DNA of 27,407 bases from an uncultured Solobacterium sp. (GTDB lineage: Bacteria > Bacillota_I > Bacilli_A > Erysipelotrichales > Erysipelotrichaceae), in the NCBI GenBank assembly GCA_900547815.1, contig URHY01000022.1, positions 1-27,407 of the forward strand, written 5' to 3'. Of the stretch, positions 8,916-16,110 are shown in pieces. Under the pieces are notes generated by a model. That model did no database searches, was not told the origin of the DNA, and was given only the letters and a program-made list of their open reading frames with translations. How positions within the stretch are numbered: position 1 is the first letter of the stretch; the number at the start of each line of letters is the position of its first letter. Made by a program: the position numbers and the translations under genes.

Positions 8916-9688
8916 AAAAAGATTTAAGTATTTTATTGGCTGGAATCATGGCCACAAGTTTATTTGGTTGTAGTTTTAATGAACCAAAAGAACAAGTAAA
9001 ACTTACAATTGCGGCAGCTGCAAGTTTGGAAAACGCATTTGAAGATGAATTGATTCCAATGTTCGAAAAAGAATATCCAAATGTAACGATTGAAGGTGTT
9101 TACGATAGTAGTGGAAAATTACAGCTTCAAATTGAAAAAGGTTTAGATGCCGATGTCTTCTTTAGTGCAGCTACAACACAGATGAACGCATTAAAAGATG
9201 AAGATTTAGTAGATGCGGATTCGGTTTCAAATGTATTAGAAAATAAATTGGTATTGATCAAAGGAAAAGACAGTACTACAACAGTCACTGGCTTTGACAA
9301 TATTAGTGATGCTTCAATCATTGCGATTGGAGATCCAGAAATAGTTCCTGCAGGAAGCTACGCAAAAGAGGCTTTGACAAATTTAGGTGTATGGGATTCC
9401 GTTCAAAATCGTTTAAGCTTAGCTGGTAATGTAACAGAAGTATTGTCTCAGGTTGAGACGGGAAATGCAGAAATTGGTTTAGTTTACGCGACAGATGCTG
9501 CAAGTAGTGATAAAGTAGAAGTAGTGGCAGAGTGTAATAATTCATTATTAGCCACACCAGTATTATATCCAGTTGGTCGTGTATCTAGTACAAAGCACAA
9601 AGATGAAGCGGATTCATTAATTAAATTCTTAAAGAGCGACAAAGCTTTAAAAGTATTTAAAAAATACGGATTTAAAAAAGGAGAATAA
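8912..9688 (+). CDS. modA: Molybdate-binding lipoprotein
   Basis: 258 residues. A lipoprotein signal peptide ends in the lipobox SLFGC with the lipidated Cys at residue 20, so the protein is anchored outside the membrane. The mature part has the ModA pattern: LTIAAAASLENAFEDELIP, YDSSGKLQLQIEKGLDADVFFSA (split here for length), GDPEIVPAGSYAKEAL and EIGLVYATDA. It captures molybdate, possibly tungstate, and delivers it to ModBC. It is coupled to modC by a four-base overlap and followed three bases later by the MoeA-like gene. Confidence 0.92.
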   Translation: MKKDLSILLAGIMATSLFGCSFNEPKEQVKLTIAAAASLENAFEDELIPMFEKEYPNVTIEGVYDSSGKLQLQIEKGLDADVFFSAATTQMNALKDEDLVDADSVSNVLENKLVLIKGKDSTTTVTGFDNISDASIIAIGDPEIVPAGSYAKEALTNLGVWDSVQNRLSLAGNVTEVLSQVETGNAEIGLVYATDAASSDKVEVVAECNNSLLATPVLYPVGRVSSTKHKDEADSLIKFLKSDKALKVFKKYGFKKGE

Positions 9689-9691
9689 AAA

Positions 9692-10705
9692 ATGAAATTA
9701 ATCAAGACACAGGATGCCGTAGGGCATGTACTTTGTCATGATATAACGCAAATCATTAAGGGTGTCACAAAAGACGCCCTTTTTCGTAAGGGTCATATTG
9801 TGACAGAAGAAGATATTCCTTTATTATTATCAGTTGGGAAAGAACATTTATACGTTTGGGAAAATGATGAGAGTATGATGCATGAAAATGATGCAGCCAT
9901 GGTTTTACTAGACATGTGTAAAAATGACTACATGTCTTATGGTGAAATCAAGGAAGGAAAAATTGAATTAAAAAGCAAGATTCATGGGTTGTTTAAAGTA
10001 GATCGTAAGGCTTTGTTTACTGTAAATTCATTTGGACAGATGATGATTGCGACTAGACACTCAAATACAGTTGTAGATTCGGGGGATAAACTTGCGGGTA
10101 TGCGTATTATTCCTTTAGGGATTGAAAAGGAGAAGATGGATAAAGTTAGATCACTCATCACATCTAGTATTCTTGAAATTAAACCGTTTGTATTAAAAAA
10201 AGCAGCTGTCATCACAACAGGAAGTGAAGTATATAAAGGAAGAATTCAAGATACATTTACACCGGTGATTCAAGATAAATTGGCTGAATTTGGGTGTGAA
10301 ATGGTGTATCATGCGATTTGTGATGATGACGATAAAATGGTGACAGAAAAAATCAATGAAGCTTTAAAACAAGGTGTGGATATTGTTTTATGTACGGGTG
10401 GAATGAGTGTGGATCCAGATGATAAAACACCACTTGCGATCAAAAATACAGGGGCGAATATTATTAGTTATGGTTCTCCAGTTCTTCCAGGCGCTATGTT
10501 TTTGCTTTCCTATAAAGGAGAAGTTCCAATTGTGGGTCTTCCAGGATGTGTTATGTATGCCAAAAGAACAGTATTTGATTTAGTACTTCCTCGTTTGCTT
10601 GCCAAAGATGCGGTGACATATGAAGAGCTATGTGATTTAGGTGAAGGTGGATTGTGCTTAGGATGTGATATTTGCACATATCCTAATTGTGGATTTGGAA
10701 AATGA
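9692..10705 (+). CDS. MoeA-like molybdopterin-binding protein with C-terminal Cys cluster
   Basis: 337 residues. The region from about 165 to 300 is a MoCF-biosynthesis (MoeA/MogA-like) domain: ITTGSEVYKGRI (175-186), LCTGGMSVDPDDKTP (233-247) and VGLPGCVMYAKRT. MoeA inserts molybdate into adenylated molybdopterin. It is shorter than E. coli MoeA (411), and the N-terminal half does not follow the classical MoeA layout. The last 25 residues carry five cysteines (314, 322, 325, 328, 333) in GGLCLGCDICTYPNCGFG, which looks like a metal or Fe-S site. Such short Cys-tailed forms occur in Firmicutes. Whether it performs the MoeA step or binds finished cofactor is not certain. AAGGAG precedes the ATG. 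Confidence 0.8.
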   Translation: MKLIKTQDAVGHVLCHDITQIIKGVTKDALFRKGHIVTEEDIPLLLSVGKEHLYVWENDESMMHENDAAMVLLDMCKNDYMSYGEIKEGKIELKSKIHGLFKVDRKALFTVNSFGQMMIATRHSNTVVDSGDKLAGMRIIPLGIEKEKMDKVRSLITSSILEIKPFVLKKAAVITTGSEVYKGRIQDTFTPVIQDKLAEFGCEMVYHAICDDDDKMVTEKINEALKQGVDIVLCTGGMSVDPDDKTPLAIKNTGANIISYGSPVLPGAMFLLSYKGEVPIVGLPGCVMYAKRTVFDLVLPRLLAKDAVTYEELCDLGEGGLCLGCDICTYPNCGFGK

Positions 10706-11034
10706 GATACAAACTAAAGATTCAAATAGGAAACAATGAATTTAATTTTGGCAAGGGCGTTGTAGAATTACTGGAATTATGCGATAAGTATGGTTCGCTA
10801 TCAAAGGCTTATAAAGAAATGGGTATGTCGAATTCAAAGGCTTGGAAAATCATCAAAAGAGCCCAAGAAGATTTGGGTTATGAACTTGTTCGTACGACAA
10901 GTGGTGGAAGTCATGGTGGAGGCTCTTGCTTAACTTTAGAGGGAAAAGAATTGGTACATAAATATAAATTGTTTCAAGAAAAAATAGAAACGTATTCTGA
11001 ACAAGTATTTAAGGAAGTATTTGAAAATGAATAA
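10702..11034 (+). CDS. ModE-type winged-helix regulator without molybdate-binding domain
   Basis: 110 residues from the ATG at 10702, which overlaps the previous stop as ATGA; an upstream in-frame start would extend into the MoeA-like gene. The protein is a LysR-like winged helix as in the ModE N-terminus: LLELCDKYGSLSKAYKEMGMS then SNSKAWKIIKRAQEDLG and GGSHGGGSCLTLEGKELV. E. coli ModE has two Mop/TOBE domains after this that bind molybdate; here there are none. It may repress or activate this operon, possibly sensing through another partner. Known relatives are annotated as LysR/ModE N-terminal regulators. Confidence 0.82.
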   Translation: MRYKLKIQIGNNEFNFGKGVVELLELCDKYGSLSKAYKEMGMSNSKAWKIIKRAQEDLGYELVRTTSGGSHGGGSCLTLEGKELVHKYKLFQEKIETYSEQVFKEVFENE

Positions 11035-11248
11035 AGAAGAAGTATTGATTATTACTTTTAAAAGCATTCAAGATGTTTTAGATTTAGAGTCCAAGACAAA
11101 AAATGGTCGTATGATACCAGTTCCAAGTTGTGTTAAAGCAGGATGTGGCATGTGTTTTATGTCCAAAGATTTAGATGAGGAAAAATGGAAAATATTTTTA
11201 AAAGCACAAGGTGTTTTGTATGAGGATATAGTAAGGGTGAATTTTTAA
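11027..11248 (+). CDS. DUF3343 small putative Se/S carrier protein
   Basis: 73 residues from ATG 11027, which has AAGGAAG nine bases upstream; the TTG at 11021 is less well placed. The sequence fits DUF3343 (Pfam name: putative Se/S carrier protein-like): LIITFKSIQDVLDLE, then GRMIPVPSCVKAGCGMCF with C35, C40 and C43. The family typically neighbours selenium and sulfur trafficking genes, and here it lies directly before selD. The cysteines may carry persulfide or selenide between the cysteine desulfurase, SelD and YedF; this role is inferred from family and context. The stop overlaps the selD ATG by one base (TAATG). Confidence 0.8.
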   Translation: MNKEEVLIITFKSIQDVLDLESKTKNGRMIPVPSCVKAGCGMCFMSKDLDEEKWKIFLKAQGVLYEDIVRVNF

Positions 11249-12276
11249 TGAATGAAAAAATATATTGTAAGAGTGGGGGATGTAGTGCTAAATTGGGCGC
11301 TAAGAAATTGAGTCATATACTAGAAAAAATTGATTCATTCAAAGATGAAAATGTTTTAGTTGGATTTGATTCTAGAGATGATGCAGCTGTGTATCAAATT
11401 GATGAAAGTCATGCGTTTGTATCCACGTTGGATTTCTTTCCACCTATGGTAGAAGATCCATATTTGTATGGTCAGATTGCGGCAACAAATGCACTAAGTG
11501 ATATTTATGCGATGAATGGTACACCTAAAACAGCTTTAAATATTGTATGTTTTCCAGAAAATGAAGATTTGAATATTTTAGGTAAAATCATTGAAGGCGG
11601 AAATAGTAAGTTAGTCGAAGCTGAGTGTGCTTTGGTAGGTGGACACTCTATTCGTGATGATTCCATTAAATATGGTTTGAGTGTGACGGGTTTAGTAGAT
11701 CCTAACGATGTAAAGAAAAATAATGGTACCCAATATGGGGATGTCTTGATTTTGACGAAGCCTTTAGGGGTAGGCTTGACTTTGAATGCGTTACGCATGG
11801 ATGATTGTTCAAAAGAAATGCAGGAAAAAGTCTTTAAAAGTATGACTACATTAAATAAGTATGCGTGTGATATCTTAAAAAAATATTCCGTACATGCCCT
11901 AACTGATGTAACTGGCTTTGGTTTATTGGTTCACTTAAATGAGATGTTAGATGAAAAAAATAGTGCAGTGATTTATAAGGATTCAATTCCATATTTTGAT
12001 GACTGTAGAAAGTACGTCGAAGAGTTTTACTTAAGTGGGGCTGCACAGACCAATCGCAATAGTGTAGATGGTAAGATTTATTTTGATTGTGATTTTTTTA
12101 CAGAGGAAATTTTGTTTGATCCACAAACGAGTGGTGGTTTATTAGCTAGTGTGTCTAAGGATGATTTAGCAGATATACAGAAAGATTTTATGGAAAACAA
12201 TCTTGAATTGTATGTTGTGGGTGAAGTCATTGAGAAAAATGAATATAATGTATATGTGAGAGGTATGAAGAGATGA
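11248..12276 (+). CDS. selD: Selenide, water dikinase
   Basis: 342 residues, the normal length. It makes selenophosphate from selenide and ATP. The active-site loop is SGGCSAKLG, with the catalytic Cys (C12) and Lys (K15) in the positions of Cys17 and Lys20 of E. coli; the second cysteine of the usual GCGCK is replaced by Ala. Metal and ATP motifs include DSRDDAAVY, STLDFFPP, the segment AATNALSDIYAMNGTP, GGHSI and DPQTSGGLL. It starts by overlapping the DUF3343 gene and ends overlapping yedF. No selA, selB or selenocysteine tRNA is visible, so this looks like the orphan SelD used for selenium-dependent molybdenum hydroxylases. Confidence 0.94.
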   Translation: MNEKIYCKSGGCSAKLGAKKLSHILEKIDSFKDENVLVGFDSRDDAAVYQIDESHAFVSTLDFFPPMVEDPYLYGQIAATNALSDIYAMNGTPKTALNIVCFPENEDLNILGKIIEGGNSKLVEAECALVGGHSIRDDSIKYGLSVTGLVDPNDVKKNNGTQYGDVLILTKPLGVGLTLNALRMDDCSKEMQEKVFKSMTTLNKYACDILKKYSVHALTDVTGFGLLVHLNEMLDEKNSAVIYKDSIPYFDDCRKYVEEFYLSGAAQTNRNSVDGKIYFDCDFFTEEILFDPQTSGGLLASVSKDDLADIQKDFMENNLELYVVGEVIEKNEYNVYVRGMKR

Positions 12277-12866
12277 AAACTTTAGATTGTAGAGGATTGG
12301 AGTGTCCACTTCCAGTCGTAAAGATAAAGGAAGCTTTAAAAGAAGAAAATGTAGTTTCAACAATTGTGGATAATGAGATTGCGGTTGAAAACTTAACGAA
12401 GTTTGCGAAAGTAAAAAATTATACAGTCACTTCTAAAAAAGAGGGTAAAGATTATATTGTTGAAATTTCAAAGGGTGATGAAGAAGCAGATTTTGAAGTG
12501 GAATACACATATGCAGATTGTAGCTTGGCTAAGCCTAAAATGGTTGTTGTTTTCGCAAGTAATGTGATGGGTTCAGATCCAGAATTGGGTGCGTTATTGA
12601 TGAAGTCATTTATTTTCTCTTTGACAAAACAAGATATATTGCCAGATGAAATGATTTTCTATAATGAGGGTGTAAAAATCACAACGACTAAAAATGAAAC
12701 TTTGGAAGATTTAAAATATTTAGTAGATAATGGAGTAGAAATTGTAAGTTGTGGAACTTGTTTAGATTTCTTCCATTTAAAAGAAGAACTTCAGGTGGGT
12801 TCAGTCACAAATATGTATGATATTGTAGAAAGAATGGAGAAGGCTGATAAAATTATCAAGCCATAA
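12273..12866 (+). CDS. yedF: YedF-family selenium metabolism protein (TusA-like + DsrE-like)
   Basis: 197 residues. Residues 1-70 are a TusA-like domain with LDCRGLECPLPVVKIKEAL, containing the persulfide-type cysteine C11 in CPLP. Residues about 87-195 are DsrE-like with FASNVMGSDPELGALLMKSF and a CxxC (SCGTC, C160 and C163). This two-domain form is the YedF protein found beside orphan selD genes. It probably carries sulfur or selenium toward the molybdenum cofactor. It overlaps selD by four bases. Confidence 0.9.
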   Translation: MKTLDCRGLECPLPVVKIKEALKEENVVSTIVDNEIAVENLTKFAKVKNYTVTSKKEGKDYIVEISKGDEEADFEVEYTYADCSLAKPKMVVVFASNVMGSDPELGALLMKSFIFSLTKQDILPDEMIFYNEGVKITTTKNETLEDLKYLVDNGVEIVSCGTCLDFFHLKEELQVGSVTNMYDIVERMEKADKIIKP

Positions 12867-12871
12867 AGATT

Positions 12872-13663
12872 ATGAATAAATGTGTTATTGTGCGTGGTGG
12901 AGGAGACATAGCGACAGGAACAATATATAAACTTGTGAAAAGTGGATTTCAAGTATTGGTGTTAGAAGTTGAAAAGCCAAGTGCAATACGAAGAAATGTG
13001 GCTTTTTGCCAGGCTGTGTATGAAGAAAAATTTACAGTTGAAGATATGACTTGTGTTTTAGTTTCAACAATAGAAGAAGCTAAAGAAGTGATGGCTAATA
13101 AACAAGTTGCGATGGTGATTGATCCTAAAGGTGAAATGATTTCTAAAATAGAACATATTGCCTTGGTGGATGCGATTCTTGCCAAGAAAAATTTGGGAAC
13201 GACAATGGATATGGCACCCATCACGATTGGACTAGGTCCTGGTTTTTGTGCTGGACAAGATGTGCATGTGGTTGTGGAAACCATGCGTGGACATAATCTA
13301 GGAAGACTGATTTATGAGGGTTGTGCTTTGCCAAATACGGGTGTTCCTGGAAATATTAAGGGATATTCTAAAGAAAGAGTGATTCATTCTCCTTGTGCAG
13401 GTGTTTGTCACAATGTTAAAAAGATTACGGATATAGTTGAAAAAGGAGAAATCCTTGCGTATATCAATGAAACGCCCGTGTATGCAAGTATGTCAGGGTT
13501 ACTAAGAGGTTTGATTCAAGATGGATACAATGTAACATCTGGCTTTAAAATGGCAGATATTGATCCTAGAGTGGACGAATATCAGAATTGTTTTACAATT
13601 TCAGATAAGGCGCGTTGTATTGCCGGAGGTGTTTTGGAGGCGATATTGCATGGTTTATCTTGA
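12872..13663 (+). CDS. yqeB: YqeB-family selenium-dependent molybdenum hydroxylase system protein
   Basis: 263 residues. The N-terminal VIVRGGGDIATGTIYKL is a Rossmann-like glycine motif, followed by LEVEKPSAIRRNVAFCQAVY, which is characteristic of the EF2563/YqeB family. Later GLGPGFCAGQDVHVVVETMRG and GVPGNIKGYSKERV also match. The family occurs with selD, yedF and yqeC in genomes with selenium-dependent molybdenum hydroxylases; its biochemical reaction is unknown. The gap to yedF is five bases, and its 3' end overlaps the cysteine desulfurase start by 14 bases. Confidence 0.9.
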   Translation: MNKCVIVRGGGDIATGTIYKLVKSGFQVLVLEVEKPSAIRRNVAFCQAVYEEKFTVEDMTCVLVSTIEEAKEVMANKQVAMVIDPKGEMISKIEHIALVDAILAKKNLGTTMDMAPITIGLGPGFCAGQDVHVVVETMRGHNLGRLIYEGCALPNTGVPGNIKGYSKERVIHSPCAGVCHNVKKITDIVEKGEILAYINETPVYASMSGLLRGLIQDGYNVTSGFKMADIDPRVDEYQNCFTISDKARCIAGGVLEAILHGLS

Positions 13664-14741
13664 TCAAGCAGCCACAAGTTTTCCTAAATTAGATGTAGTC
13701 AAACAAGCTGTTATGGATGCATTAGAAGTAGCAGGGAATGCGAATCGAAGTTCTAATATGGATTCTTCGCGTTTGATTTTTGAGGCAAGAAGAAATATTG
13801 CACGTTTTTTTGGATTATTGGATTTTCACCGTGTCATTTTAAATGGTGGAAATACAGAAAGTTTAAATACGTGTATCAAAGGAATCTTAAAAGAAAAGGA
13901 TCATGTGATTACCACATATGCGGAGCATAATAGTGTGCTTCGCCCTTTATATGAACTAGAAGAAAAAGGTGTCATATCTTTAACGATTTGTTCGCCTTAT
14001 TTAAAAGATATTAAAAATCATATTCGAAACAATACGAGAATGGTTATCATGACACATAGTTCGAATGTGACTGGTGAAATTTTTGATGTGGATTTAATTG
14101 GAAAGTATTGTAAAGAAAGTGACATTCTTTTTATGGTGGATGCCGCTCAAAGTGCAGGTCATATTCCTGTGTCCATGGAAAATATAGATGTTTTATGTTT
14201 TAGTGGCCATAAAGGCTTATTAGGCATTGGCGGTATTGGCGGATTTTGTGTAAAAGGCATTGACGTAAAACCATTGATTTCTGGTGGAACGGGTATAGAT
14301 TCTTTTAATCCGCATATGCCTGAGGCATATCCTGAACATTTAGAGGCGGGAACACAGAATCTTGTAGGGATTGCAGCCTTAAATGCAGGGGTAAAGTATG
14401 TTTCAGAAAATCAAAAAGAGATTATGGAAAAGGAATACTTTTTACTTCAAAAATTATATGAAGGTTTAACAGGCTATGTAGAATTTTATTCGTCTTTAGA
14501 AAATTCTACACCTATTGTGGCAATCAATATTCCAGGTAAAGATAGTGCTTATGTAAGTGATGTATTGAATTATAAGTATGGTATTGTGACGCGTTGTGGT
14601 GCGCATTGTGCGCCATTGATGCATAAATATTTAAATACAGAAGAAAGGGGAATTGTTCGTTTATCATTATCTTTTCAAAATACAAAAGAAGATGTTGATT
14701 TTGTGGTTCGAGCGATTCGGGAAATTTCAAATGATTATTAG
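13650..14741 (+). CDS. Cysteine desulfurase family protein (EF2568-like)
   Basis: 363 residues from ATG 13650 (MVYLDQAATSFPK), which has TTGGAGG upstream; an earlier in-frame start would add 30 residues inside yqeB and is rejected. Fold-type I PLP enzyme: FMVDAAQSAGHIPV (Asp164), CFSGHKGLLGIGGIG with PLP-lysine K188, and the catalytic cysteine C320 in RCGAHCAPLMH. It takes sulfur, or selenium from selenocysteine, and leaves alanine. This EF2568-like subfamily clusters with selenium-dependent hydroxylase accessory genes. It is likely the donor feeding SelD, YedF and DUF3343. The stop lies inside the start of the YqeC-XdhC gene (11-base overlap). Confidence 0.9.
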   Translation: MVYLDQAATSFPKLDVVKQAVMDALEVAGNANRSSNMDSSRLIFEARRNIARFFGLLDFHRVILNGGNTESLNTCIKGILKEKDHVITTYAEHNSVLRPLYELEEKGVISLTICSPYLKDIKNHIRNNTRMVIMTHSSNVTGEIFDVDLIGKYCKESDILFMVDAAQSAGHIPVSMENIDVLCFSGHKGLLGIGGIGGFCVKGIDVKPLISGGTGIDSFNPHMPEAYPEHLEAGTQNLVGIAALNAGVKYVSENQKEIMEKEYFLLQKLYEGLTGYVEFYSSLENSTPIVAINIPGKDSAYVSDVLNYKYGIVTRCGAHCAPLMHKYLNTEERGIVRLSLSFQNTKEDVDFVVRAIREISNDY

Positions 14742-16098
14742 TGTAATTGGTTCGGGTGGAAAAACAACGTATATCCACAAATTAAAAGATAAATATGTTT
14801 TTTTGAATAAAACAGTTTTAATGTGTACGACTACGCATATGTTGATTGAAGAAGATACATTGATAGATCCTAGTTATGATGAAATTATGCATAGAATTGA
14901 AACTTATGGATATTGTCATGCGGGAAACAGATGTGATGAATTTAAAATTGAGGGGTTGGATTCAGAATTATTGAAACAATTAAAACAAGTTGTGGATGTA
15001 ATTTTGATTGAGGCAGATGGCTCTAAACATTTGCCTTTGAAGTTTCCTGATGTCAATGAACCTGTTGTGGATCCAGATTCAGATGAGGTCGTGTTAATTT
15101 CAAATCTAAATGGATTAAATAAGCCGGTAAAAGAAGTGGTACATCGTTATGAGCTTACAAATTTAGATCCAAACGAACTTGTAACACCTAAAATCATGCA
15201 GGATTTGATTCGTGTTTATTTAAAGAAGTTAAATAAACCTTTTAAAATTCATGTGAATGGGGATATGGATTTATATACGCGCTGTTTAAAGGCTCTATTA
15301 GAAGAAGATATCGATGTGGATATTCTTCAAAAAGAATGGTTTAATATGCAGCCTAAGCTTGTGATTTTAGGTTGTGGACATGTCAGTCAATATTTAGCTA
15401 AAATGGCAAGCATATTAGAATTATATACAATTGTGATCGATAATCGTAAAGAGTTCGCAAATGTAGAACATTTTCCTACGGCCAATGAGATTCATTGTAT
15501 TGAATATGATCAAATGGATGCAGTATTACCAGAAGAAGAAAATACTTGTTATGTGATAGTGACAAGAGGGCATAAGGATGATAAGTTATGTCTAGAAAAG
15601 ACATTGTGTAAGCCACATTTATATTTGGGTATGATTGGAAGTAAAGGAAAAGTAAAAAAGACTTTTGATGCGTTGATTGAAGAAGGATATTCTAATGAAG
15701 AATTATCCAACATGCATGCACCAATTGGTTTAGATATTAGAGCTCAAACCCCCGCTGAGATATCCATCAGTATTTTGGCTGAACTCATTGAAATTAAAAA
15801 TGCAATGTTTAGTTCAAGTATTTCTAAAGAACTATTAGAATCCAATGTTCATGGGACTTTATGTATTATCATTGATAAAAAGGGTTCGGCACCAAGAGGT
15901 GTTGGTAGTATGATGTTAGTGCATGAAAATGGAGTGATTGATACGATTGGTGGGGGTAAAGTAGAGTACCAGGCTATTCTAGATGCCAAAGAATGTAAAG
16001 AAGTTATGGTCAAGGAGTACGATTTATCCAATGCAGAAAGTGCTATACTAGGTATGATTTGTGGAGGATATAATAAAGTCTTATTTATACCCGTGTAA
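14731..16098 (+). CDS. YqeC fused to XdhC halves in reversed order
   Basis: 455 residues from ATG 14731. Residues 1 to about 200 match YqeC, the selenium-dependent hydroxylase accessory protein: VIGSGGKTTYIHKL with a P-loop-like GSGGKTT (7-13) and LIEADGSKHLPLK. Residues about 207-355 are the XdhC C-terminal Rossmann domain: PKLVILGCGHVSQYLAKMAS, VIVTRGHKDD, MIGSKGKV and PIGLDIRAQTPAEISISILAE. Residues about 372-455 are the XdhC/CoxI N-terminal domain: KKGSAPRGVGSMMLV, TIGGGKVEYQ and GMICGGYNKVLFIPV. In ordinary XdhC the CoxI domain comes first. XdhC binds molybdenum cofactor and helps its sulfuration and insertion into xanthine dehydrogenase. It overlaps the desulfurase gene by 11 bases. Confidence 0.88.
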   Translation: MIISVIGSGGKTTYIHKLKDKYVFLNKTVLMCTTTHMLIEEDTLIDPSYDEIMHRIETYGYCHAGNRCDEFKIEGLDSELLKQLKQVVDVILIEADGSKHLPLKFPDVNEPVVDPDSDEVVLISNLNGLNKPVKEVVHRYELTNLDPNELVTPKIMQDLIRVYLKKLNKPFKIHVNGDMDLYTRCLKALLEEDIDVDILQKEWFNMQPKLVILGCGHVSQYLAKMASILELYTIVIDNRKEFANVEHFPTANEIHCIEYDQMDAVLPEEENTCYVIVTRGHKDDKLCLEKTLCKPHLYLGMIGSKGKVKKTFDALIEEGYSNEELSNMHAPIGLDIRAQTPAEISISILAELIEIKNAMFSSSISKELLESNVHGTLCIIIDKKGSAPRGVGSMMLVHENGVIDTIGGGKVEYQAILDAKECKEVMVKEYDLSNAESAILGMICGGYNKVLFIPV

Positions 16099-16110
16099 AG
16101 AGGAGTTTAA

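Noticed and set aside
9318..9705. Antisense reading frames in modA and similar minus-strand frames elsewhere
   Set aside because: They are shadows of well-supported genes, without ribosome sites or recognisable protein features.
13560..13649. Upstream extension of the cysteine desulfurase
   Set aside because: It lies within yqeB in another frame, encodes no family-like sequence, and the ATG at 13650 has a proper ribosome site.
14653..14730. Upstream extension of YqeC-XdhC
   Set aside because: It overlaps the desulfurase gene; YqeC begins naturally at MIISVIGSGGKTT.
5261..16098. In-frame selenocysteine (TGA) codons in the selenium genes
   Set aside because: All coding regions read through with ordinary stops, and the catalytic positions in SelD, the desulfurase and YedF are cysteine.
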